A DNA stretch of 7,475 nt from Verrucomicrobia bacterium UBA3841 (GTDB taxonomy: Bacteria; Verrucomicrobiota; Kiritimatiellia; RFP12; UBA1067). Position numbers and translations under genes: made by a program. Positions 1-5,646 of this stretch are shown in pieces; position 1 is the stretch's first letter; every line of letters starts with the position of its first letter. The notes beneath the pieces were generated by a model. The model was not told the DNA's origin. It saw only the letters and a list, made by a program, of their open reading frames with translations, and made no database searches. The stretch spans positions 1-7,475 of the forward strand of contig DGHT01000008.1 of assembly GCA_002392765.1 (NCBI GenBank), given 5' to 3'.

Positions 1-125
1 AGGGCGTTTTCGTGGATCGGCGAATGCGGCGGGACAACCTCGCCGCGCTGCGTCCTCCGGGTCTGACAGGCAAACCGGCGGAGTTGTACGACGCGGCGCA
101 AGCCGATGCCGCGCAAGAGGACTGA
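1..125 (+). CDS. C-terminal fragment of an unidentified protein
   Basis: A reading frame starting at base 3 stays open from the left edge to a TGA at 123-125 and encodes the last 40 residues of a protein that begins outside the window. The peptide contains an Arg-rich stretch, then DNLAALRPPGLTGKP, and ends in an Ala/Gln/Asp/Glu-rich tail (AQADAAQED). About 70% of its third codon positions are G or C, in keeping with coding DNA in a GC-rich genome. I do not recognise the family. Caution: frame 2 and all three reverse frames are also free of stops here, so the frame choice rests on third-position GC, a plausible composition and a stop just before the repeat-filled spacer. It would be convergent with recJ. 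Confidence 0.4.
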   Translation, partial: GVFVDRRMRRDNLAALRPPGLTGKPAELYDAAQADAAQED

Positions 126-130
126 ATTAT

Positions 131-186
131 TATGGAATTATGGAATTGTGGAATTATGGGAATGTGGAATTGTGGAATTATGGGGA
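131..186. repeat. Tandem octamer array, 7 copies of about TRTGGAAT
   Basis: Seven consecutive 8-bp units keep strict phase from 131 to 186: TATGGAAT twice, TGTGGAAT, TATGGGAA, TGTGGAAT twice, and TATGGGGA. The array starts six bases after the stop codon of the partial plus-strand gene. An ATG in the units opens short frames with a Met-Glu-Leu-Trp-Asn-type peptide; these are repeat artefacts, not genes. No function is evident. Such arrays usually arise by replication slippage and can vary in copy number. Confidence 0.85.
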
Positions 187-194
187 ATGGCCTA

Positions 195-214
195 CTGGGG
201 GAACGTATCCCCAG
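195..214. other. Stem-loop in convergent spacer
   Basis: CTGGGG (195-200) pairs perfectly with CCCCAG (209-214) around an 8-base loop, and a G-T pair could extend the stem inward. It lies between the partial plus-strand gene and the end of recJ, where terminators for both are expected. Neither strand has a U-tract after the stem, so it is not a convincing intrinsic terminator. It could instead protect a mRNA 3' end. Confidence 0.35.
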
Positions 215-236
215 AGCCGAAGGCGAGTCGCAAGGC

Positions 237-260
237 GATGCCCTAGCAGGGGTGTGCATC
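237..260. other. Weak imperfect stem-loop in convergent spacer
   Basis: GATG (237-240) can pair with CATC (257-260), and CCCT (241-244) with AGGG (248-251), leaving five unpaired bases on the 3' side and a 3-base loop. On the plus strand a modestly T-rich stretch follows (tccttgactttt). It might weakly terminate transcription of the gene ending at 125, but the structure is short and bulged. Confidence 0.25.
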
Positions 261-267
261 TCCTTGA

Positions 268-308
268 CTTTTCAACCTTTCAACTTTTCAACCTTTCAAC
301 CTTTCAAC
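268..308. repeat. Tandem octamer array, 5 copies of CYTTTCAA
   Basis: Five in-phase 8-bp units run from 268 to 307: CTTTTCAA, CCTTTCAA, CTTTTCAA, CCTTTCAA, CCTTTCAA, followed by one more C. On the minus strand the unit reads TTGAAARG. The array lies 16 bases beyond the recJ stop codon, so it would be in the 3' untranslated part of the nadA-recJ transcript. Its unit is unrelated to that of the array at 131-186 but has the same period. Confidence 0.85.
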
Positions 309-324
309 AGGCGGAGAGACGGGG

Positions 325-2031
325 CTAGGCCGGACGCATGTCGGCGATTCTCAGCTCAACGTGGACTTTCCCGTAGGACGATATTTCGACCGTGAAAAGG
401 ACATCGTGCGCTTTCGATGCGTTCGCGCGGAACTTTTCCGCGTCCTGCCCGTGGTTCCACCATGTCGCACGGGGAATCGACTTGTCGGAGAATTCGACGA
501 GCAGATGGCGCCCCTGCTGTCCGAACGGCCTCACCGACGAAAGACGCACTCCGGCCATCGCGAACACAGGTTCCGGGTTGCCTTCTCCGAACGGCTCCAT
601 CTTCGCCAGATCCATGGCAAAATCGAGTGTCAGGTCCTTTGATTCCACCCATGCGTCGAAAACGGGTTTCCCCGCAGAAGGTCCGATCGCTCCGGACTGG
701 CCGGCGCACGCTTCGCAGAACGCTTTCCTGAAAAGGCCGATTTCCCCTTCCTTCACGGAAAAACCGCCGGCGGGGGCGTGTCCGCCGAAACGCACGAGAT
801 GCGCCGAGGATTTTTCCAGCGCGTCGCGTACGTTGAAACCGTCGGGCGCGCGGGCCGATCCGTGCGTACCTACGACTACTGCGACCGGTACCGGCGCCGA
901 CCGGGAAGATATGCGTTCCAGTATCCTCGCCGCTACGATGCCCGCTACACCGATGTGTCCGTCCGGAATCTCGATCACCTGGGCGGGCGCTCTGGGGACT
1001 ATGGACGGAATGGCGCATTCCATCATCGAAGTTTCGAGCTGCTTTCGCTCGGTATTCCTAAGATCGATGATTCTGGCGTATTCGCGGGCGATTTCCCTGT
1101 CGTCGCAGAGCAGAAGCTCGAGCGCGTCGGTTCCATGCGCCAGCCGTCCGTCCGCATTCATCCTCGGTCCGATGAGAAAACCGAAGTCCTTCGCAGTGAT
1201 TTTCTCGCGTCCCGTGCGTGCGGCCCGTTCCATGAGTTCGCGCAGGCCGATCGGCGCGCACGTCTGGAACAGTGATAGCGCCCTTGCGACGAGCATCCGG
1301 TTCTGCCCCTTGAGAGGCATGATGTCGGTGACCGTCGCGATTCCCGCGAGCACGAGAAGCGGGGCCGATATCTTTTTGCCTTCGTACATGCCGGATTCAA
1401 CGGCCAGTTTCATCAAGGCGTGCGCCACGAAGAAAGCCACTCCGGATCCGCAAAGCCATTCCAGCCGGCCGGAATCGGAAGTTTTCGGGTTCACGACGGT
1501 GCATTCCGGCAGACTGTCTCCGGGAAGGTGGTGATCCGTGACCACGACGTCTATCCCCCGCGATTTGAGCATGGACGTCTCTTCGACGGAATTGATTCCG
1601 TTGTCGACCGTTACGACAAGTTTGACGTCCGGATGGGTCTCGAGCATGCGCGCGAGGCTTTTGGACGTCATTCCGTAGCCTTCGGAAAGCCTCAGCGGTA
1701 TGAAAGGGTACACGTCCCCGCCCACGGCCTTTATCGTCTTGATGAGTATGGCGGTGGCCGAAATGCCATCGCAATCGTAGTCTCCGAATACGACGATTTT
1801 GTTTTTCGCCTTGACGGACTGAAGGATTTCGCGCGCAGCTTCGATTGCTCCGGGCAGTTCCTCGAGATTTGCGAATTCCCCTTTGACGGGTTCCAGATAA
1901 TCTCCCAAAGACGCGGCGTCCACGCCTCTCGACGCGAGGATGCGCGCGAACAATCGCGAGCAGCCGGCTTTTTCGAGGCTGGCCGCAGTTTCCGAAGGGC
2001 AGCGGCGCAATGTCCAGTCCGGTATGTCCAT
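325..2031 (-). CDS. recJ: Single-stranded-DNA-specific exonuclease RecJ
   Basis: RecJ is a cytoplasmic 5'-3' exonuclease acting on single-stranded DNA in RecF-pathway recombination, mismatch repair and fork processing. The 568-residue protein has the full DHH-family layout: GDYDCDG at 83-89, VDNG at 142-145, the DHH triad at 166-168, LCGSGVAFF at 193-201, TDIMPL at 235-240 and GPRMNADGRL at 288-297. A DHHA1 substrate-binding part follows, with GGHAPAGGF at 416-424, then the OB-fold part starting near PFGEGNPEP at 480-488. Acidic and His residues of the two-metal centre are present, so it looks active. Length is normal for RecJ. The ATG at 2031 is the only reasonable start, because the in-frame codon four triplets upstream is the nadA stop. 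No Shine-Dalgarno is visible. It lies 12 nt after nadA on the same strand, so it is probably cotranscribed and perhaps translated by ribosomes finishing nadA. Confidence 0.96.
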   Translation of the reverse strand: MDIPDWTLRRCPSETAASLEKAGCSRLFARILASRGVDAASLGDYLEPVKGEFANLEELPGAIEAAREILQSVKAKNKIVVFGDYDCDGISATAILIKTIKAVGGDVYPFIPLRLSEGYGMTSKSLARMLETHPDVKLVVTVDNGINSVEETSMLKSRGIDVVVTDHHLPGDSLPECTVVNPKTSDSGRLEWLCGSGVAFFVAHALMKLAVESGMYEGKKISAPLLVLAGIATVTDIMPLKGQNRMLVARALSLFQTCAPIGLRELMERAARTGREKITAKDFGFLIGPRMNADGRLAHGTDALELLLCDDREIAREYARIIDLRNTERKQLETSMMECAIPSIVPRAPAQVIEIPDGHIGVAGIVAARILERISSRSAPVPVAVVVGTHGSARAPDGFNVRDALEKSSAHLVRFGGHAPAGGFSVKEGEIGLFRKAFCEACAGQSGAIGPSAGKPVFDAWVESKDLTLDFAMDLAKMEPFGEGNPEPVFAMAGVRLSSVRPFGQQGRHLLVEFSDKSIPRATWWNHGQDAEKFRANASKAHDVLFTVEISSYGKVHVELRIADMRPA

Positions 2032-2043
2032 GGATTTGACCGT

Positions 2044-2946
2044 TTAAGTGATTGACAGCATGGCGTCTATGGCTTTGCGCGCGCCCGACGCGATATTCTC
2101 CGGGACGGTGACGCGATATTCCATGTTTTCGAGGCACGAAAGAACTTTTTCCAGGGTCGTCTTCTTCATGTTCGGGCAGACGATCCTGTCCGATACGGGG
2201 AAGAATTTCTTGCCGGGGTTCTCCTTGGCTAGACGGTGCAGGATTCCGGTTTCGGTGCCGACTATGATTTCGGCCGCGCCGGAACGTTTCGCGAACGCGC
2301 ACATTCCGCCGGTCGAGAGGCATTCGTCCGCGGCCGCCCTGACGTCCGCCGGACATTCGGGATGGACCATGACCGGGGCGCCGGGGTGGAGCGCCTTCGC
2401 CTTTGCGATCGCCGCTGCGGTTATCGCGGCGTGGGTCGGACAGTATCCCGGCCAGAGTTCGTACTTTCTGCCTTCTCTGCCGGATACGTACGAGCCGAGG
2501 TGCCTGTCCGGCACGAAAATGATTTCGCGTCCGGCCGGTATCGTGGCCATTACGCGCTCGGCGTTGCCGCTCGTCACGCAGATGTCGCACTCCGCTTTCA
2601 CTTCGGCCGTGGAGTTTACGTAGCATACGCACACCGCTCCCGGATGCTTCGATTTCAATTCGCGCAGCTGTTCGGCCGTGATCATGTCGGCCATCGGACA
2701 TCCCGCCTCCGGATCCGGGGTCAGCACCGTCTTTCCGGGATTGAGGATCGCCGCCGTTTCGGCCATGAAATACACTCCGCAGAAAACTATGACGCTGGAA
2801 TCGACGCCGGCGGCGACGCGGGCGAGTTCGAGAGAATCGCCCGTGAAATCCGCTATGTCCTGAACCTCGCCTCTCGTGTAGTTGTGGGCGAGTATTACGG
2901 CGTTGCGTTTCCGTTTAAGTTCGTTGATTTTTTCTGTCATGTACAT
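2044..2946 (-). CDS. nadA: Quinolinate synthase A
   Basis: NadA condenses iminoaspartate (from NadB) with dihydroxyacetone phosphate to quinolinate, the precursor of NAD, using a [4Fe-4S] cluster in the cytoplasm. The 300-residue protein shows ILAHNY at 18-23, the three spaced cysteines expected to bind the cluster, C83 in GCPMAD, C169 in GYCPTH and C257 in CPNM, plus HPEC at 195-198 and GTETG at 230-234. Spacing and length match the compact NadA type (about 300 residues, as in Thermotoga). Two in-frame ATGs stand at 2946 and 2940. The -10 element abuts the first, so transcription should begin near 2940 and the second (MTEKIN, 298 residues) is the likelier start, on a leaderless mRNA. No nadB or nadC is in the window. 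recJ follows after 12 nt. Confidence 0.97.
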   Translation of the reverse strand: MYMTEKINELKRKRNAVILAHNYTRGEVQDIADFTGDSLELARVAAGVDSSVIVFCGVYFMAETAAILNPGKTVLTPDPEAGCPMADMITAEQLRELKSKHPGAVCVCYVNSTAEVKAECDICVTSGNAERVMATIPAGREIIFVPDRHLGSYVSGREGRKYELWPGYCPTHAAITAAAIAKAKALHPGAPVMVHPECPADVRAAADECLSTGGMCAFAKRSGAAEIIVGTETGILHRLAKENPGKKFFPVSDRIVCPNMKKTTLEKVLSCLENMEYRVTVPENIASGARKAIDAMLSIT

Positions 2947-2955
2947 ATTATATCA
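2947..2955 (-). promoter_or_regulatory. nadA promoter, extended -10 element
   Basis: On the minus strand the sequence reads TGATATAAT, a perfect -10 hexamer (2952-2947) preceded by the TG of an extended -10. The hexamer directly touches the first nadA ATG. With usual spacing, transcription would begin near 2940, at the A of the second ATG. The hexamer at 17-bp spacing is GGGAAA, a poor -35, so the promoter would rely on the extended -10. The minus strand has no Shine-Dalgarno here. Confidence 0.7.
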
Positions 2956-3008
2956 AAAATTTCCGCACATTTCCCCAAATTTGGAAACGCTGATTTTGCG
3001 GGATTTTA

Positions 3009-3038
3009 TTGATATGGCGCCGCAAGGTATGATATAAT
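3009..3038 (+). promoter_or_regulatory. Promoter of the GH3 glycosidase gene
   Basis: TTGATA (3009-3014, one mismatch to the -35 consensus) is followed after 18 bp by TATAAT (3033-3038), with TG at 3030-3031 forming an extended -10. The predicted transcription start is near 3045, giving a leader of about 80 nt before the ATG at 3127. The last two bases of the -10 plus the next G form an ATG at 3037. That ATG opens the longest version of the GH3 frame but would lie upstream of the transcript. Confidence 0.75.
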
Positions 3039-3040
3039 GT

Positions 3041-3052
3041 TTTCCGCGGAAA
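3041..3052. promoter_or_regulatory. 12-bp palindrome at the GH3 transcription start, possible operator
   Basis: TTTCCGCGGAAA is a perfect 12-bp palindrome centred about two bases downstream of the predicted transcription start of the GH3 gene. Palindromes with a central CG at this position are typical binding sites of LacI-type sugar repressors. That match in style and location is the only evidence; no regulator gene is in the window. Confidence 0.4.
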
Positions 3053-3060
3053 CGTCCCGG

Positions 3061-3090
3061 TTCGATATCCTGCCGGGGCGGCGTATCGAA
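3061..3090 (+). other. Hairpin in the GH3 mRNA leader
   Basis: TTCGATA (3061-3067) pairs perfectly with TATCGAA (3084-3090). Inside, GCC (3072-3074) can pair with GGC (3080-3082) around a 5-base loop. The structure lies in the predicted 5' leader, 23 nt before the Shine-Dalgarno. It has no U-tract, so it is not a terminator. It may stabilise the mRNA, or the DNA inverted repeat may be a protein site. Confidence 0.4.
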
Positions 3091-3113
3091 AACGCGCGTG
3101 GCGGCCGAGAAAC

Positions 3114-3118
3114 GGAGG
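3114..3118 (+). promoter_or_regulatory. Strong Shine-Dalgarno deciding the GH3 start
   Basis: GGAGG lies 8 nt before the ATG at 3127. It is the best ribosome site in the window and places the start at 3127 rather than at the in-frame ATG at 3037 (inside the -10 box) or 3163 (no site). Confidence 0.85.
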
Positions 3119-3126
3119 AAACGGAA

Positions 3127-5577
3127 ATGAAATGCAAAAACGCGGGCAGCCGCTTTGCGGCAATGAATCGTGAAATGATAGCCGGTCTTGTTCTGGCGGC
3201 GCAGTTTTCCTGCGCCGCCGGCGCGGATTTGCGCCGCGAAGGATGGATCGACTTCAACAAGAACGGCGTCAAGGACGTCTACGAGGATCAGTCCGCGGAC
3301 GCAGGGGCGAGAGTCGCCGATTTACTCTCGCAGATGACGCTCGAGGAGAAGACGTGCCAGCTCGCGACGCTGTACGGATCCGGCCGCGTCCTCAAAGACG
3401 CGCAGCCTGCGGCGGCGTGGAAGAATGAAATCTGGAAGGACGGCATCGGCAACATCGACGAGGAGCTCAACGGCGTCGGGAAGATGTACAGGGAACATCC
3501 CGAGTACATGACGCCGTATTCCAACCATGTCGCCGCGATAAACGCGATCCAGCGCTGGTTCGTCGAGGAGACGCGCCTCGGCGTCCCGGTCGATTTCTCG
3601 AACGAGGGCATCCACGGCCTGAACCACACCGGCGCGACGCCGCTGCCCGCGCCGATCGGCATAGGCTCCACCTGGAACCGCGCGCTCGCGAGAAGGGCGG
3701 GCGAGATCGTCGGCGGAGAGGCGCGGCTCATCGGATACTCCAACGTGTACGCGCCGATCCTCGACGTCGCCAGAGACCAGCGCTGGGGGCGGACGCTCGA
3801 ATGCTACGGCGAGGATCCGTTCCTCGTAGCGGAGCTCGGCAGGGAGATGGCGCTCGGCATACAGTCGCAGGGCGTCGCGTCGACCTTGAAGCACTACGCG
3901 GCGTACGGCGTTCCGAAGGGCGGACGCGACGGAGACTGCCGCACCGATCCGCACATCACCCCGCGCGAGCTGCACGAGCTGTTTCTCTATCCGTTCAGGC
4001 GGGTGGTCCGCGAGGCGAAGCCGATGGGCGTGATGTGCAGCTACAACGACTGGAACGGGGAGCCGGTAGCGGCGAGCAAGTGGTTTCTCACCGATCTCCT
4101 GCGCGGCGAATACGGATTCGACGGCTACGTTGTGAGCGATTCAGAGGCGGTCGAGTTCGTCCACACGAAGCACGCCGTCGCGGAGACTTACGAAGAGGCG
4201 TGCGCGCAGGTGCTGGAGGCGGGGCTGAACGTCCGCACCCACTTCACGCCGCCCGAAGATTTCATCCTTCCCGTCCGCGCGGCGGTGAAGAGCGGACGGC
4301 TCCCGGTGTCCGTGGTTGACAGGCGCGTCGCCGAGGTGCTTGCTGTCAAGTTCCGGCTCGGCCTATTCGACAATCCGTATCTCGGCGACGCGGAGAAAGC
4401 CGACAGACTGGCGGGCGCGGAGAAGCACAGGGAATTTGCGGAGGAGATACAGGCGGAGTCGTTCGTACTTCTCAAGAACGACGGAATCCTGCCTCTCGCG
4501 AGAGGGAAACGCCTGAAGATGCTCGTAACCGGTCCGCTTGCGGACGAAACGAATTTCATGGTTAGCCGCTACGGGCCAAACGGATTCGACCTTAAGCCTG
4601 TGCGCGAGGCGATAGCGGAATATGCCGGGGCGGACGCGGAAGTGAGGTTCGTCCAGGGATGCGCGACGGCCGATGCGGCGTGGCCGGAGAGCGAAATCTA
4701 CACGATTCCGCTCTCCAGAGAGGAGAGGGACGGAATCGACGCGGCGGTCGCCGCCGCGAAAGAGGCGGATGTCGTCGTCGCGGTCGTAGGCGAGGATGCG
4801 TACGCGACAGGCGAAAGCCGTTCGCGGACTTCCCTCGACCTGCCGGGACGCCAGAGGATTCTGCTTGAAAGGCTTTTCGAGACGGGCAAGCCGGTCGTCG
4901 CCGTTCTCGTGAACGGCCAGCCGCTTACGGTCGCCTGGATGGACCGGGCGGCGAATGCGGTTCTCGAGACGTGGTTCCCCGGGCCTTTCGGCGGGGAGGC
5001 GGTCGCCAAGACGCTTTTCGGCGAGATCAATCCGTCGGGCAGGACGACCGTGACGTTCCCGAAGTCGACAGGCCAGATAGAATACAACTTCCCGTTCAAG
5101 AAAGGATCGCACGGCGGGCAGCCGAAGTTCGGTCCGAACGGCTTCGGGTACACGCGCGTCACCGGGGCGCTTTATCCTTTCGGCCACGGGCTGAGCTATA
5201 CCATGTTCAAGTACGGGAATCTGGCAATCGGGGAATGCGCGACGGGGAACGGGGCGCCAGGATTCAAGGTCGCCGCGGATGTGACGAATACCGGCGATCG
5301 TCCCGGGGCGGAAGTCGTCCAGCTCTACGTGAAAGACCTCTATGCGAGCGTCGTAACGTATGATTCCGTGCTTCGCGGGTTCGAGAAGGTGTATCTGGAG
5401 CCGGGCGAGACGAAGCGGGTGGCATTCACGCTCGGACCCGACGAGCTGGCGATTCTGGACAGAAACATGCGCTGGACGGTCGAACCGGGCGACTTCGAGA
5501 TTCGCGTCGGTTCTTCGAGCGAAGACATCCGTCTCAAGGGCGCTGTCAAAGTGAAAGCCCCCGTGAACGCCTTTTAG
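3127..5577 (+). CDS. Secreted glycoside hydrolase family 3 enzyme (beta-glucosidase/beta-xylosidase type)
   Basis: This 816-residue enzyme should release terminal beta-linked sugars from oligosaccharides by the retaining mechanism; the exact sugar cannot be read from sequence. The N-terminus has a basic start and a hydrophobic stretch (about 17-33, MIAGLVLAAQFSCAAGA), consistent with a Sec signal peptide. C29 has Gln at -3, a poor lipobox, so lipoprotein anchoring is unlikely. Residues 42-53 (DFNKNGVKDVYE) form a perfect EF-hand-like Ca2+ loop. The TIM-barrel domain follows (about 60-410), with DVARDQRWGR at 213-222, KHYAAYG at 255-261 and nucleophile D338 in VVSDSEA. The alpha/beta sandwich domain (about 435-690) holds GESRSR (562-567) with probable acid/base E563, and LDLPGRQ. 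The C-terminal part (about 713-810) is fibronectin-III-like, with VTNTGDRPGAEVVQLYV. All expected domains are present. It stands alone between its own promoter and terminator. Confidence 0.95.
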   Translation: MKCKNAGSRFAAMNREMIAGLVLAAQFSCAAGADLRREGWIDFNKNGVKDVYEDQSADAGARVADLLSQMTLEEKTCQLATLYGSGRVLKDAQPAAAWKNEIWKDGIGNIDEELNGVGKMYREHPEYMTPYSNHVAAINAIQRWFVEETRLGVPVDFSNEGIHGLNHTGATPLPAPIGIGSTWNRALARRAGEIVGGEARLIGYSNVYAPILDVARDQRWGRTLECYGEDPFLVAELGREMALGIQSQGVASTLKHYAAYGVPKGGRDGDCRTDPHITPRELHELFLYPFRRVVREAKPMGVMCSYNDWNGEPVAASKWFLTDLLRGEYGFDGYVVSDSEAVEFVHTKHAVAETYEEACAQVLEAGLNVRTHFTPPEDFILPVRAAVKSGRLPVSVVDRRVAEVLAVKFRLGLFDNPYLGDAEKADRLAGAEKHREFAEEIQAESFVLLKNDGILPLARGKRLKMLVTGPLADETNFMVSRYGPNGFDLKPVREAIAEYAGADAEVRFVQGCATADAAWPESEIYTIPLSREERDGIDAAVAAAKEADVVVAVVGEDAYATGESRSRTSLDLPGRQRILLERLFETGKPVVAVLVNGQPLTVAWMDRAANAVLETWFPGPFGGEAVAKTLFGEINPSGRTTVTFPKSTGQIEYNFPFKKGSHGGQPKFGPNGFGYTRVTGALYPFGHGLSYTMFKYGNLAIGECATGNGAPGFKVAADVTNTGDRPGAEVVQLYVKDLYASVVTYDSVLRGFEKVYLEPGETKRVAFTLGPDELAILDRNMRWTVEPGDFEIRVGSSSEDIRLKGAVKVKAPVNAF

Positions 5578-5611
5578 CAAATGTTTTTTGTCGCCTGTTT
5601 GCTCTTTTTTT
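5576..5611 (+). terminator. Probable intrinsic terminator of the GH3 gene
   Basis: AGCAAA (5576-5581, overlapping the stop codon) pairs with TTTGCT (5598-5603), extendable by two wobble pairs, and is followed by C and seven Ts (5605-5611). The stem is AU-rich and the loop long (16 nt, or 12 with the wobble pairs), so termination may be incomplete. The T-tract runs into the next promoter's extended -10. Confidence 0.55.
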
Positions 5612-5645
5612 GATATAATACGATTCAAAAAGGTTTTATATCAAA
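5609..5645. repeat. 10-bp inverted repeat over the hisI promoter and leader
   Basis: TTTGATATAA (5609-5618) is repeated in perfect inverted form as TTATATCAAA (5636-5645) across a 17-bp spacer. The left arm contains most of the extended -10; the right arm ends one base before the hisI ATG. In RNA made by the hisI promoter only the right arm exists, so it would fold only in read-through RNA from GH3. Confidence 0.6.
5611..5619 (+). promoter_or_regulatory. hisI promoter, extended -10 element
   Basis: TGATATAAT gives a perfect -10 (5614-5619) with extended TG (5611-5612). No good -35 stands at 17-18 bp; the nearest, TTGTCG (5588-5593), is 20 bp away. Transcription would begin near 5626, leaving a leader of about 20 nt. 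The only Shine-Dalgarno-like bases, AAAAAGG (5627-5633), lie 13 nt from the ATG, which is rather far. Confidence 0.7.
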
Positions 5646-5646
5646 T

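Noticed and set aside
131..308. CRISPR array or attachment site
   Set aside because: Units are 7-8 bp and contiguous with no spacers; no cas, integrase or tRNA gene is near.
132..395. Plus-strand open frames of 87 and 62 codons starting in the first octamer array
   Set aside because: They begin in the repeat, run through both arrays and end inside recJ; the peptides are repeat translations without family features.
392..1534. 380-codon plus-strand frame opposite recJ
   Set aside because: Antisense shadow of recJ in GC-rich DNA; composition is Ser/Arg/Pro-rich and no motif is present.
1397..2701. 434-codon minus-strand frame overlapping nadA and recJ
   Set aside because: Arg/Gly/His-rich frame-shifted reading of two clearly genuine genes.
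3178..3216. Lipobox in the GH3 signal peptide around C29
   Set aside because: The residues before Cys are Gln-Phe-Ser; Gln at -3 and Phe at -2 do not fit a signal peptidase II site.
4363..5628. 421-codon minus-strand frame opposite the GH3 gene
   Set aside because: Arg-rich antisense shadow; the plus strand carries an intact, motif-complete GH3 enzyme.
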